Origin: CAZVEE01 sp964625525
Lineage (GTDB): Bacteria > Pseudomonadota > Alphaproteobacteria > JAJFIK01
Assembly: GCA_964625525.1 (NCBI GenBank)
Contig: CAZVEE010000036.1
Coordinates: 1-33,165, forward strand
Reading direction: 5' to 3'
DNA length: 33,165 bases
The position numbers and the translations under genes are program-made. The notes below the pieces were generated by a model that saw only the letters and a list, made by a program, of their open reading frames with translations, searched no databases and had not been told where the DNA came from. Shown here piece by piece: positions 6,530 to 15,727 of the stretch (position 1 is the first letter of the stretch; every line of letters begins with the position of its first letter).

Positions 6530-8950
6530 TCAGAAGCGAGTACCCGCGCTAAAGCGGAATGTTCTGGTTTCGTCATAGGATTCGCTGAGCAGCGCTTCCG
6601 CCAGATCAAAGCGGACCGGGCCGAACGGCGATTCCCAGAAGATGCTGACCCCGGCCGAAGCTCGAAGCGCTGCATCGTCCTCCACATTGGTGAAGAAATT
6701 CGTGTCGATATCGTCGCCTTCGAGAATACCGACGGTCCCGAAATCGGTGAACAGGCTGGCGGAAAGACCCAGATCTTCCGGCAGGCCCGTGGGGAACGAC
6801 AGTTCGAAGGAGCCGATGGCGAACAAGCGCCCACCGACCGCGTCATTGGTGAACAAGTCACGCGGCCCCACACCGGCCGTGTCAAAGCCGCGGAACGTAT
6901 TGCCGCCTTTGAAGAAACGGTCGTTCAGGCGGATCTTGTCATCCGTGAGCGGCACGATATAGCCGGCGGACAGGTTGAAGCTGGCCACCACGTCTTTGAC
7001 GATGCCGCGATACACGCCGCCGTCGAACTGGGAGCGCAGATAATTGATGCTGCCGCCGACCCCGGCCACGTCCTGGGAGAAGGTCATGTCGAAACCGCCC
7101 GTCGGCCGGATCGGATCGTTCCGGCGATCGTAAATCAGCGTGTAGCCGAGGATGGAGCTGATGTCCTGACCTTCGGATTCGCAGATGGCGCCGGAGATGC
7201 GGTTCTGCGGCACCAAGATGGTCTGGCCGGCATCATTGGTCACTTCCAATGCTTCCGCACAATCGCTGTCCGCCACTTCGATTTCGTCGTTGCGCAGTGT
7301 ATAGCGCAGGTTCAGGCGCGAATATTCCGACAGCGGAAAGCCCGTGCGCAGACCAAAACCGGTGGAGTTGGTATTGAACGAGGATTCCTCGAAATCCGTG
7401 CTCACCCGGAACAGGTCGAACCCGGCCGCCAGGTTCCGGCCCATGAAATAGGGTTCGGTGAAGCGCAGGTCGATCTGTTCGCGGCGGTCGGACAACTGCA
7501 CCCGCAGCCGCAGGAACTGGCCCCGGCCGAGCAGGTTCCGCTCGGAAATGGAGACCTCACCCAGGAAGCTGTCGGTGGAGGAGAAACCAAAGCCGAAGGA
7601 CAGCTCCCCGGTGGGCTGTTCCTGCACCTGCACATTCACCACCGTCCGGTCCGGCCGCGAGCCAGGTTCCTCGGTGATTTCCACTTCCTTGAAGAAGCCG
7701 AGGGCACGAATGCGGTTGCGCGACTGGTTCACCAGGATCTTGTTGTAGGCGTCGCCTTCGGCGAGGCGGAACTCGCGGCGGATCACCCGGTCGAGCGTGC
7801 GCGTGTTGCCGGTAATATTGATCCGGTCGACATAGACGCGCGGGCCTTCATTCACCATGAAGGTGACGTTCAGACGCTTCTGCTCCCGATCGCGATTGAT
7901 GCGCGGGCGAATATCGACGAAAGCATACCCGGCCGCACCAGCGGCGAATGTCAGGCCTTCGATCGTGTCTTCGATTTTCTTGGCGTTGTAGATCTCACCG
8001 GTCTGGATCGGCACCAGGCGCTTTAGGAAGTCAGCGCTCAACGCCTCCAGCTCGGTTTCCACTCCCACGTCGCCCCAGGTGTACTGCTCGCCCTCTTCCA
8101 CGGTGAAGGTGACGAAGAAGTCCTCCCGGTCCGGCGTTAGCTCAGCCACCGCCGACACCACCCGGAAATCCGCATAGCCGTTCGCCAGATAGTATTGGCG
8201 CAGCAGCTCGCGGTCATAGGTGATCCGGTCCGGATCGTAGTTGTCGTTGGAACTGAAGATGTTCCACCACTTGCTTTCCTCGGTCACCACGACGCCGCGC
8301 AGGGCGGAGTCGTTGAAAATCTCGTTGCCGATGAAATTGATGCGGCGGATGCCGGTGACCGGTCCTTCATTGATCTCGAACACGAGATCGACGCGGTTCT
8401 GGGGCAGCTGCACAACGGAGGGACGCACTTCAGCGGCGAAGCGACCGGAGCGACGATAAAGCTCCACGATCTTCTCCACATCGTCTTCCACCTTGGTCCG
8501 GGTGTAGACGATCCGCGGACGCAGCTGCACTTCTTCGCCCAGCTTATCCTTGTCGAGGGCTTTGTTGCCCAGGAACAGCACGCGGTTGATGATCGGGTTT
8601 TCGACCACGGTCACGATCAGGGACTGGCCCTGCGGCCGAATGGTCACGTCGGCGAAAAGGCCGGTCGCGAACAGCGTTTTCAGCGAGCGGTCGACGAGTT
8701 CCGGGCTATAGACATCGCCCTCCCGCACCACCAAGTAGGACTTGACGGTGGTCGGTTCGATCCGCTGGTTGCCCTGAACTTCAATGCGCTGGATGACCGT
8801 GCCAATGGCCGGGTCCTGCGCGAAGCCGAACGGGGCGGCATCGGCGCTCTGCGCCAAGGCCGGCTGTCCCGAGCCAATCACGCCAAGAGTTGCCGTCAGC
8901 GTTAGGCCAAGACCCACCGCCAGGCTCAAGCGCCACAAGAACCCCTTCAT
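6530..8950 (-). CDS. bamA: Outer-membrane protein assembly factor BamA
   Basis: Core subunit of the BAM complex, which inserts beta-barrel proteins into the outer membrane. The product is 806 residues. The signal peptide starts MKGFLWRLSLAVGLGLTLTA and ends near LAQSADA. A POTRA array (RIEVQGNQRIEPTTVKSYLVV, INRVLFLGNKALDKDKL, GIRRINFIGNEIF and more) covers roughly residues 45-390, followed by the Omp85 barrel. The loop-6 motif is seen as FRGFDTAGVGPRD. The last residues, FRFSAGTRF, end in the aromatic beta-signal. The ATG at 8950 is chosen because the signal peptide begins there and AGGGAG lies upstream; the frame is open to 9067. It lies between rseP and skp as in most Proteobacteria. Confidence 0.97.
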   Translation of the reverse strand: MKGFLWRLSLAVGLGLTLTATLGVIGSGQPALAQSADAAPFGFAQDPAIGTVIQRIEVQGNQRIEPTTVKSYLVVREGDVYSPELVDRSLKTLFATGLFADVTIRPQGQSLIVTVVENPIINRVLFLGNKALDKDKLGEEVQLRPRIVYTRTKVEDDVEKIVELYRRSGRFAAEVRPSVVQLPQNRVDLVFEINEGPVTGIRRINFIGNEIFNDSALRGVVVTEESKWWNIFSSNDNYDPDRITYDRELLRQYYLANGYADFRVVSAVAELTPDREDFFVTFTVEEGEQYTWGDVGVETELEALSADFLKRLVPIQTGEIYNAKKIEDTIEGLTFAAGAAGYAFVDIRPRINRDREQKRLNVTFMVNEGPRVYVDRINITGNTRTLDRVIRREFRLAEGDAYNKILVNQSRNRIRALGFFKEVEITEEPGSRPDRTVVNVQVQEQPTGELSFGFGFSSTDSFLGEVSISERNLLGRGQFLRLRVQLSDRREQIDLRFTEPYFMGRNLAAGFDLFRVSTDFEESSFNTNSTGFGLRTGFPLSEYSRLNLRYTLRNDEIEVADSDCAEALEVTNDAGQTILVPQNRISGAICESEGQDISSILGYTLIYDRRNDPIRPTGGFDMTFSQDVAGVGGSINYLRSQFDGGVYRGIVKDVVASFNLSAGYIVPLTDDKIRLNDRFFKGGNTFRGFDTAGVGPRDLFTNDAVGGRLFAIGSFELSFPTGLPEDLGLSASLFTDFGTVGILEGDDIDTNFFTNVEDDAALRASAGVSIFWESPFGPVRFDLAEALLSESYDETRTFRFSAGTRF

Positions 8951-9088
8951 CGTGTGCCGCACTCCCTGTTCACCGCCCACACCCGAACACCCACACCTGA
9001 TAGGCCCGCTTGCGTGAAGATGCAGCGTCCCTTGTTGCCGCGCCAACCGACGCTTCGCCGTCAGCACGATACAGACCCAGGCCCCCGC

Positions 9089-10474
9089 CTACAAAGCCCG
9101 AATGTCATTCCACGTCGCAAAGACCATTAACGCAAGCACCAATACGAGGCCAATGCGGAATCCAATTTCCTGCGCCTGTTCGCTTAAAGGCTTACCCGCA
9201 ACTGCCTCATAAGCATAGAAAACGAGGTGCCCCCCATCGAGGATGGGCACAGGAAACAGGTTAATCAGCCCAATACTGACCGATAGCAGCGCCACCAGCT
9301 CGATCAGCGCGATCAGATTCACCGATGCCACCTGGCCCGAAATCCGCGCAATGCCAATAGGTCCGCTCAACTGATCCGCGCTTTGCGCGCCGGTCACCAC
9401 ATTGCCGAGATAGGACAAAGTTTGCGTGATCACGGCGCCGGTGCGTTCAATACCACGCCAGGTTGCGCTGAAGGGGCCATAGCGCTCGCGGGAGACGTCG
9501 CCCTCGCGCTGGCCGGAGGTGATTCCCAACACCCCAACCTGCTGCACGGTGCCATCCTCGGCCGCCCGCTCGCGCGGCTCGGGTGTCGCGCTCAGGGTCA
9601 CGGGCCGCCCCATGCGGTCCACGGTCAGGGTTAACGCGGCGCCGGCGCTGCGCGAGACGATGCGGCTGAGATCACCGAAACTCTCGATGGGCGCGCCGTC
9701 GATGGCCAGGATCCAGTCCCCGGCCATGAGCCCCGCCTGATCCGCCGCCGAGCCCGGCTGCACACTGCCCACCACCGCCATCCAGGCCCGGGGCCGAATG
9801 CCGAGCGAGCCCACTTGCCGCTCGGTCCCGAACGGATCGGTGATGGCCACTTCCGCCGGGGTCACCGTGCGGCTCAGCGCCCGCCCGCCCCGGTCGATAT
9901 CCAGGCTCAGCGGAATGTTGGCGCCCAGAATCTCCTGCTCGCGGATCTCTTCGAACCGATCGATGCGTGCGCCATTGATGCGCGCGATCACGTCGCCCGG
10001 CTCGATGCCCGCTTCCGCCGCGGGCGAGCCATCGCGCACATAATCCACGCGCGGCACGGTGAACTGCTCGCCCAGGGTCATGGCGAGCATGGCGAAAATC
10101 ACCACCGCAAGCAGGAAATTGGCGAACGGTCCGGCCGCGACCACCAGCGCGCGTTGATAGAGCGGTTTGAAATGGAAGATGTCGGCGCGGTCGTCGCCGG
10201 AGGCGCGGAGCTCCTCGATCTTCTCGGCGCTGGGCATGCTGGTGGCGTTTTCATCGCCGTGGAACTTCACATAGCCGCCCAGCGGCAGCCAGCCCACCCG
10301 CCAGCGTGTCCCCACCGAGTCCGTCCAGCCGAAGATCTCCGAGCCAAAGCCGATCGAAAAGGAGTCCACTTTGACGCTGAAAAAGCGCGCGACGAGGAAG
10401 TGCCCCATCTCGTGAATGAACACGACGACGGACAGCACCACGACAAAGGAGACAATGGAAATCAGAATGTCCAT
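9089..10474 (-). CDS. rseP: Site-2 intramembrane metalloprotease RseP/MmpA type
   Basis: Inner-membrane zinc protease (M50 family) that cuts transmembrane segments of regulators or remnant signal peptides. The product is 461 residues. The first membrane segment carries the zinc motif HEMGH (residues 21-25). Two PDZ domains follow (around VRDGSPAAEAGIEPGDVI and VQPGSAADQAGLMAGDWI). The last membrane segments hold GPIGIARISGQ and the third-ligand motif NLFPVPILDGGH. The start at 10474 gives MDILISIVSFVVV; a TTG at 10495 is possible but adds only seven polar residues. It is separated from dxr by a 361-base region with a tandem array and assembly gap, so co-transcription with dxr is uncertain. 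Confidence 0.95.
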   Translation of the reverse strand: MDILISIVSFVVVLSVVVFIHEMGHFLVARFFSVKVDSFSIGFGSEIFGWTDSVGTRWRVGWLPLGGYVKFHGDENATSMPSAEKIEELRASGDDRADIFHFKPLYQRALVVAAGPFANFLLAVVIFAMLAMTLGEQFTVPRVDYVRDGSPAAEAGIEPGDVIARINGARIDRFEEIREQEILGANIPLSLDIDRGGRALSRTVTPAEVAITDPFGTERQVGSLGIRPRAWMAVVGSVQPGSAADQAGLMAGDWILAIDGAPIESFGDLSRIVSRSAGAALTLTVDRMGRPVTLSATPEPRERAAEDGTVQQVGVLGITSGQREGDVSRERYGPFSATWRGIERTGAVITQTLSYLGNVVTGAQSADQLSGPIGIARISGQVASVNLIALIELVALLSVSIGLINLFPVPILDGGHLVFYAYEAVAGKPLSEQAQEIGFRIGLVLVLALMVFATWNDIRAL

Positions 10475-10600
10475 GCGGCCAAGCCTGCCTTGCAATTCTC
10501 AAGAGCCAATTTGTGGCCCCTCAACCACCAACCGGCCTGCGATGCCCCCGCATCCCGTGCCCCGATCACCAGGTCTGCCCGCGGATCTCACCGCGTCGCC

Positions 10601-10819
10601 GTCTCTCGGCACCCAGTCTGGTTCTCGGCACCTAGTCTGGTTCTCGGCACCTAGTCTNNNNNNNNNNNNNNNNNNNNNNNNNNNNNNNNNNNNNNNNNNN
10701 NNNNNNNNNNNNNNNNNNNNNNNNNNNNNNNNNNNNNNNNNNNNNNNNNNNNNNNNNAGTCTGGTTCTCGGCACCTAGTCTGGTTCTCGGCACCTAGTCT
10801 CGTTCTCGCCACCTTATGC
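10601..10819. repeat. 19-bp tandem repeat array interrupted by assembly gap
   Basis: The unit is GGTTCTCGGCACCTAGTCT. Exact copies lie at 10620-10638 and 10639-10657 left of the gap and at 10763-10781 and 10782-10800 right of it. A partial unit is at 10758-10762, and degenerate edge copies are at 10601-10619 and 10801-10819. The array lies between dxr and rseP. No gene is seen in 10475-10835; the rest of the spacer shows nothing else. The 19-base unit is not a multiple of three, so it is not coding. Confidence 0.9.
10658..10757. other. Assembly gap (100 N) in tandem array
   Basis: Exactly 100 N, the usual placeholder for a gap of unknown size. Both flanks are the same 19-bp repeat, so the gap most likely reflects unresolved repeat copies rather than a missing gene. 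Confidence 0.95.
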
Positions 10820-10835
10820 GTCCCGGGTGAGGCCC

Positions 10836-12134
10836 TTAAAGGGCCACCCGCGCCGCCTCGTCCTCGGCCAACCGCCGCGCTTCGGCGTCGAGCGCAATAA
10901 TGCCGTCAAGATCCTGCGCTCCGGCCGCATTGGAGAGCGCGCCGGGCTGCCCGGACAGGCGCTCCAGCGTCGTCTCCACTACTCTCGCGATGTTTAGAAA
11001 GCCGAGCGCACCCTGCAAGAACCGTTCGACCGCCACCTCATTCGCCGCGTTGAGGATTGTAGGAGCCCCACCGCCCTGGCGCAAGGAATCCCGCGCCAGG
11101 CGAATGGCCGGAAAACGCTCCGCGTCCGGTGCCTCGAATGTCAGGGTGGCGATTTTCGCCAGGTCCAGCCGTTCCGACGGCGTGGGCATGCGCGAGGGCC
11201 AGGCCAGCGTATGGGCGATCGGCGTGCGCATATCCGGCGTCCCCATCTGCGCCAACACCGAACCGTCTGTGTAGCCGACCATGGAATGGATCACCGATTG
11301 GGGATGCACGATGATGTCAATCCGCTCAGCCGGCAGCGGGAACAGATAGGCCGCCTCGATGAACTCCAGGCCCTTGTTCATCATGGTCGCACTGTCCACG
11401 GAGATTTTTGCCCCCATAGACCAGTTCGGGTGCTTCACTGCTTGGGCCGGGGTGACCTCGGCCATCTGCGCCAGGGTCCACTCGCGGAAGGGGCCGCCCG
11501 ACGCGGTGAGCACGATCTGCTCCACCGCCTCCAGGTGGCGTGGGTCGAGCACCTGAAAGATGGCGTTGTGTTCAGAGTCCACAGGCAGCAACACCGCGCC
11601 GCTCTCTTCCACTGCCGCACACACCAGATCGCCCGCACAGACCAGGCATTCCTTATTAGCCAGCGCCACTTCCGCGCCGCGCCGCACCGCCTGCAATGTG
11701 GGCTCCAGACCGGCTGCCCCTACAATTGCCGCCATCACCCAATCCGCGGGCCGCGCCGCCGCGTCCGCCACAGCCGCCAGCCCCGCCGCGGTTTCGATCC
11801 CCGTGCCCTCCAGGCCGGCTTTAAGCGCCGGATAGAGCGCCTCATCGCCGATCACTGCCAGACGGGGGCGAAACTCGCGCGCCTGGGCGATCAGCTCATC
11901 GACCCGTTTAAGGGCGGTGAGTGCTTCTACCGGGAATTGCGCACCCTCTCCTCGTGCGCGAGCCGCGCGCACCAAATCGAGCGTGGAACAGCCGATAGAG
12001 CCGGTGGATCCCAGCACGGTGACCGATTTCTCCGGCACCGCCTTCAGCAGGTCCAAGAGATCCCGCCCTCCATCCGCCCGCTCGAACGCTTTCGACCAGC
12101 CCAGCAGGTCCCGGCCTGCGCTCACTGCCTGCAT
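10836..12134 (-). CDS. dxr: 1-deoxy-D-xylulose 5-phosphate reductoisomerase
   Basis: Converts DXP to 2-C-methyl-D-erythritol 4-phosphate with NADPH, the first committed step of the MEP isoprenoid pathway, which supplies the precursors for the neighbouring uppS product. Motifs: NADPH-binding VTVLGSTGSIG, metal/substrate site LLPVDSEHNAIFQ, and VHPQSVIHSMVGYTDGSVLAQ. The product from ATG 12134 is 432 residues and carries about 35 residues before the conserved N-terminus. A GTG at 12038 would give the standard start (VPEKSVTVLGSTG), preceded by AAGG. The extension may therefore be a mis-start or a real lineage-specific one. It follows cdsA by 16 bases. Confidence 0.96.
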   Translation of the reverse strand: MQAVSAGRDLLGWSKAFERADGGRDLLDLLKAVPEKSVTVLGSTGSIGCSTLDLVRAARARGEGAQFPVEALTALKRVDELIAQAREFRPRLAVIGDEALYPALKAGLEGTGIETAAGLAAVADAAARPADWVMAAIVGAAGLEPTLQAVRRGAEVALANKECLVCAGDLVCAAVEESGAVLLPVDSEHNAIFQVLDPRHLEAVEQIVLTASGGPFREWTLAQMAEVTPAQAVKHPNWSMGAKISVDSATMMNKGLEFIEAAYLFPLPAERIDIIVHPQSVIHSMVGYTDGSVLAQMGTPDMRTPIAHTLAWPSRMPTPSERLDLAKIATLTFEAPDAERFPAIRLARDSLRQGGGAPTILNAANEVAVERFLQGALGFLNIARVVETTLERLSGQPGALSNAAGAQDLDGIIALDAEARRLAEDEAARVAL

Positions 12135-12150
12135 CACCTTCCGTCCCCGC

Positions 12151-13119
12151 TCAAAGCACCAGCACCGTCAGCGCCAGCATCATAACAGCAAACAAAAACC
12201 CATCTAACCGGTCCAGGAAGCCCCCATGCCCGGGAATCAGACAGCCGGAGTCCTTGACCCCAAAATGGCGCTTCAGACCGGATTCGAAGATGTCGCCCGC
12301 ATGGGTCGCCACCGCGATCAACAGCGAGAGTGCCGCAAACCAGACCAGCCCCTGGGGCGCCTGATCTGCGAACGGCAACAGCGCCGCCGCCGCCGTGCCC
12401 GCCGCCATCCCGGCCACCGCCCCGCCCACGGTCCCCGCCCAGGTCTTATGCGGCGACACATGCGGCACGAAAGCCGGCCCTTTCAGCGCCCGGCCGGCGA
12501 CAAACGCCCCGGAATCCGTGCTCCACACCACGGCAAACAGCACCAACACCCAGGACAACCCGTCCGGCTCAGCGCGCAGCCACAAAAACGCAATGGCCGG
12601 CAGCAACAGATAAAATCCCGCGAACAACGCGTAAAAGCCGTCCCGCCCCCGCGCCACGCCCGCGAGCCCGGCCATGCTGGCGCCGGTGACCGCCGTCAGC
12701 ACCGCCGCCTCGGGGCCCGCCAGCATGAGCGCCAAAACCGTCACTGGCCCCGCCAATCCCAGCAACAGACCATCGGCGCCCGTGCGCGGAAAGCCCGCAA
12801 GGCGCGCCCATTCCACACTCATCACCACCAAGGCCCCGGCCACGAACGCCGCCAGCCACCAGCCCCCCGCCACCACGACACCAAGCGCCACCGCGATCAG
12901 GGCCAGCGCAGAAATTAGGCGCGCCAGCAGCGATGCCGGCCCGTTCGGCTGGGGATCATCCCCAGCCTCACTGCCGGACGCTTGCGCGCGCCCGGACGCC
13001 TGCGCGGGCTCGGCATCTGCCTCGGCCCCTTCGCGCGCGGCCATGGCCATGCGGCCTGAAAGCGGCCCGTCCGCCACCTCAAAAGTGGTGTCACGATCTG
13101 AAAAAGGGGGCCCGCTCAC
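12151..13119 (-). CDS. cdsA: Phosphatidate cytidylyltransferase (CDP-diacylglycerol synthase)
   Basis: Makes CDP-diacylglycerol from phosphatidate and CTP at the inner membrane, feeding phospholipid synthesis. The 322-residue product has about eight membrane segments. The CDS signature is intact near the C-terminus: ESGLKRHFGVKDSGCLIPGHGGFLDRLDG (key residues K, R, KD, HGG, DR-D). The chosen GTG at 13119 overlaps the uppS stop as GTGA. It gives a hydrophilic Ala/Glu/Gly-rich N-terminal extension of about 60 residues containing a small AQASG repeat before the first helix. Internal starts such as ATG at 13050 would shorten it. The extension is longer than in most family members. Confidence 0.94.
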   Translation of the reverse strand: MSGPPFSDRDTTFEVADGPLSGRMAMAAREGAEADAEPAQASGRAQASGSEAGDDPQPNGPASLLARLISALALIAVALGVVVAGGWWLAAFVAGALVVMSVEWARLAGFPRTGADGLLLGLAGPVTVLALMLAGPEAAVLTAVTGASMAGLAGVARGRDGFYALFAGFYLLLPAIAFLWLRAEPDGLSWVLVLFAVVWSTDSGAFVAGRALKGPAFVPHVSPHKTWAGTVGGAVAGMAAGTAAAALLPFADQAPQGLVWFAALSLLIAVATHAGDIFESGLKRHFGVKDSGCLIPGHGGFLDRLDGFLFAVMMLALTVLVL

Positions 13120-14021
13120 CGCTTCGTCACGACCGGCCCGGCAGCCTCGCAGGCCGGGGCCGTTCCCTCAAGGCCCGCGCCGGGGTCGGACCGCTGTGCC
13201 CCCTCGGGTCTGGCGCCAAACCGGCGCTCGCGGCGCTGATAGGTCGCGATGGCCTCGATCAGGTGATGCCCATTGAAATCTGGCCACAACACATCGGGAA
13301 ACACGAATTCTGCGTAGGCACATTGCCAGATCAGGAAATTCGACAGCCGCTGTTCCCCGCTGGTACGGATCAGCAAGTCGGGATCCGCCATCCCCGCTGT
13401 ATCGAGCGCGCCACTAATCAAGGATTCGGTGATGGCGTCCGGCGCCAGCCGCCCCGCGGCCACGTCTCCCGCCAGCCGCCGCATCGCGCGCACAATGTCA
13501 TCGCGCCCTCCATAATTGAAGGCGATCAGCAGGGTCAGGCCCGTATTGGCGGCCGTTTCCGTCTCCGCCTCGTCAAGCAGGGAAATGATATCGGCGGAGA
13601 GATTGTCCCGCGCGCCAATGATTTGAATATGGACGTTGTTGCTTTTCAGATCCGCCAGATCGGAGCGGATAAACATGCGCAAGAGCGCCATCAGGCCCGA
13701 GACTTCTTCGGCCGGGCGTCGCCAGTTCTCAGACGAAAAGCTGTAGAGCGTGAGTGTATGCACACCCAAAACATGGGCCGCGCGCACGGCCTCGCGCACC
13801 GCCTCCACGCCCTGGCGATGGCCCATCTGGCGCGGCAGGCCACGCGCCTTCGCCCAGCGTCCATTGCCATCCATGATAATGGCCACATGGCCCGGCAGGC
13901 GGTCCAGATCAACGCCCGACGCCACCGCGAAGGCACGCCAGTCAGGCGTCTCGCGGCCGTTGGAAAACAACCGCGTCGCCAGGCGCCAGGGCGCTGTCAT
14001 ATCGCCAAATGGCGTAGTCAT
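13116..14021 (-). CDS. uppS: Undecaprenyl diphosphate synthase (cis-prenyltransferase)
   Basis: Condenses isopentenyl diphosphate onto farnesyl diphosphate to make the C55 carrier lipid for peptidoglycan and O-antigen. The 301-residue product shows HVAIIMDGNGRWAKARGLPRQMGHRQG with the catalytic Asp at residue 51, TLYSFSSENWRRP, and the C-terminal LLIRTSGEQRLSNFLIWQCAYAEFVF signature. It is longer than the usual 230-260 residues because of an N-terminal extension of about 40 residues and a Pro/Gly/Ala tail. ATG 14021 has AAAGGGG about 11 bases upstream; ATG 14000 is an alternative. It overlaps cdsA by 4 bases and follows frr by 135 bases. Confidence 0.96.
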   Translation of the reverse strand: MTTPFGDMTAPWRLATRLFSNGRETPDWRAFAVASGVDLDRLPGHVAIIMDGNGRWAKARGLPRQMGHRQGVEAVREAVRAAHVLGVHTLTLYSFSSENWRRPAEEVSGLMALLRMFIRSDLADLKSNNVHIQIIGARDNLSADIISLLDEAETETAANTGLTLLIAFNYGGRDDIVRAMRRLAGDVAAGRLAPDAITESLISGALDTAGMADPDLLIRTSGEQRLSNFLIWQCAYAEFVFPDVLWPDFNGHHLIEAIATYQRRERRFGARPEGAQRSDPGAGLEGTAPACEAAGPVVTKR

Positions 14022-14156
14022 AATGTCTTCGCCCCTTTCTTGCGGAGCGTCCGGTCAGGCGGAGCGCAGCCTTTGCGTGTGGATGATGCACGCAAGCGCC
14101 ACATCACCGCGCACCTTTGCAGTCCCCAAAAGGGTCCACGCTCCGCGATCAGGTCG

Positions 14157-14723
14157 TCAGACCTGCATAATCTCGGCTTCCTTCTGCGCCAGCGCATCGT
14201 CGGCCGCCTTGATAAGCTCATCAGTCAGAGACTGAACCTTGTCGGCGAGCGCCTTCTGCTCGTCCTGCCCGATATCGCCATCCTTCTCCAGCTTTTTCAG
14301 CTTGTCCATGCCGTCGCGGCGCACATTGCGCATGGCGACCCGGGCCTGCTCGGTGTATTTGGCGGCCACTTTGGTCAACTCAACGCGGCGTTCCTCATTG
14401 AGTTCCGGGATCGGGACGCGCACGGTCTGCCCGTCCACCACCGGATTGACCCCGAGACCGGCATTCCGGATGGACTTGTCCACCGCGCTCACCATGCCTT
14501 TGTCCCAGACCTGCACGGCCAGCATGCGCGGCTCGGGTACACTGACCGTCCCCACCTGATTGAGCGGCATCATGGAGCCATAAGCCTCGACCATCACCGG
14601 TTCCAAAAGGCTTGCCGACGCCCGGCCCGTGCGCAGGCCCGCAAATTCGGTTTTCAGGGTCGCCAGCGCGCCGTCCATGCGGCGGCGCAGATCCTGAATG
14701 TCGAAACCATCCGTATCGCTCAT
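14157..14723 (-). CDS. frr: Ribosome recycling factor
   Basis: With EF-G, splits post-termination ribosomes in the cytoplasm. The 188-residue product has normal family length and conserved segments: LKTEFAGLRTGRASASLLEPVMVEAYGS, PLNQVGTVSVPEPRMLAVQVWD, and RVPIPELNEERRVELTKVAAKYTEQARVAMRNVRRD. The ATG at 14723 has AAAGG nine bases upstream; the frame is open to 14789 but that extension is Arg-rich and non-conserved. It lies between pyrH and uppS, as in most Proteobacteria. Confidence 0.97.
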   Translation of the reverse strand: MSDTDGFDIQDLRRRMDGALATLKTEFAGLRTGRASASLLEPVMVEAYGSMMPLNQVGTVSVPEPRMLAVQVWDKGMVSAVDKSIRNAGLGVNPVVDGQTVRVPIPELNEERRVELTKVAAKYTEQARVAMRNVRRDGMDKLKKLEKDGDIGQDEQKALADKVQSLTDELIKAADDALAQKEAEIMQV

Positions 14724-14810
14724 GGGTGTTCGCCTTTCTCTGGTGCCGCGCCCGATCTCGTCTGCCGCGCCCGGCCTTTCCTCCCGCATACGGTCAACGG
14801 CGATCCGACC

Positions 14811-15560
14811 TTAACGGATCACCGTCGCACGGCCCTCTCCCTTCAACACACTGACGAACTGGCCCTGATCGTGGATGGAAAACACCACCACGGGCAGTTC
14901 GTTCTCGCGCGCCAGCGAAATCGCCGACGCATCCATCACCCGCAGGTCCTTGGACAGCACGTCCATATGGCTCAGGGTTTCATAGCGCGTTGCATCCGGG
15001 TTCTTGACCGGGTCGGCAGTGTAAACGCCGTCCACTTTGGTGCCCTTCAACAGCGCATCACAGCCGGTTTCCACCGCCCGCAGGGCCGCCGCGGTGTCGG
15101 TGGTGAAAAACGGATTGCCCGTGCCGGCCGCGAAAATCACCACATAGCCACGCTCCAGATGCTGCATGGCTTTGCGGCGGACATAATTCTCGCAAATCGT
15201 CTCGATGGGAATCGCTGACATCACCCGGGCATCAACGCCGAGCTTCTCAAGTGCTGACTGCATGGCAAGCGCATTCATCACCGTGGCCAGCATGCCCATA
15301 TAATCGGCGGAGGCCCGTTCCATGCCATGGGCTGCGACCGTCAGGCCCCGGAAGATATTGCCGCCACCGATCACCAGTGCCACTTGCGTGCCCAACGCCT
15401 TGGCCTCAACGATCTCTCCGGCAATGCGATCGATCGTGTCGATATCAATGCCAAAGGGCTTGGAGCCCATCAGCGCCTCGCCGGAGACTTTCAACAAGAC
15501 CCGCCGATACGCCAATCCACCCTCACCGGGCGCCTGTTCGCTCGCCTGCGCTATGCTCAC
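14811..15560 (-). CDS. pyrH: Uridylate kinase
   Basis: Phosphorylates UMP to UDP with ATP, supplying UTP, CTP and the UDP-sugars used by the lpx genes in this block. The product is 249 residues of the amino-acid-kinase fold. Motifs: RVLLKVSGEALMG (ATP site), VALVIGGGNIFRG, the Asp-containing ASADYMGMLATVMNA, and FAAGTGNPFFTTDTAAALRA. GTG at 15560 is preferred because AGGGAGG lies 7 bases upstream; an ATG at 15581 would add seven residues and has a weaker site. It follows tsf by 167 bases with a hairpin in between. Confidence 0.96.
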   Translation of the reverse strand: MSIAQASEQAPGEGGLAYRRVLLKVSGEALMGSKPFGIDIDTIDRIAGEIVEAKALGTQVALVIGGGNIFRGLTVAAHGMERASADYMGMLATVMNALAMQSALEKLGVDARVMSAIPIETICENYVRRKAMQHLERGYVVIFAAGTGNPFFTTDTAAALRAVETGCDALLKGTKVDGVYTADPVKNPDATRYETLSHMDVLSKDLRVMDASAISLARENELPVVVFSIHDQGQFVSVLKGEGRATVIR

Positions 15561-15625
15561 CGTTTTGCCTCCCTCTCGCATTTCCGGCCCGGCGCGCCAT
15601 GGGGTGGCGGTGCCGGGTGTGGAAA

Positions 15626-15652
15626 CCGGGGACCGCTCGCACGGGTCCCCGG
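15626..15652 (-). other. Hairpin between tsf and pyrH
   Basis: Perfect 9-bp stem (CCGGGGACC, 15626-15634, with GGTCCCCGG, 15644-15652) and a 9-base loop. On the - strand it is followed by TTTCC, a minimal U-tract. It could attenuate transcription between the translation-factor pair and pyrH-frr. As a terminator it is weak. Confidence 0.4.
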
Positions 15653-15727
15653 CCGGTGTCTCATGCGCTGCGCTGGTCTTGCGCGATCCGGAGCGGCCCT
15701 AAAACGGTCCGGTCCGGGGAAGCCCGA

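Noticed and set aside
6503..8026. 507-residue + strand open frame opposite bamA
   Set aside because: Antisense shadow; bamA has complete POTRA and barrel features in the other strand.
10416..10778. Open frames running through the first run of N
   Set aside because: They exist only because N is read as unknown; the flanks are non-coding 19-bp repeats whose unit is not a multiple of three.
10601..10819. CRISPR array
   Set aside because: Repeats are directly adjacent 19-bp units without spacers, and no cas genes are present.
10831..10845. GGCCCTTAAAGGGCC palindrome at the dxr stop as a terminator
   Set aside because: Short arms, overlaps the stop codon and has no T-tract; likely chance.
12933..15218. 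761-residue + strand open frame opposite uppS, frr and pyrH
   Set aside because: It runs antisense through three well-conserved genes. Its translation is Arg/His/Gln-rich with no family features. GC-rich codon bias on the coding strand explains the openness.
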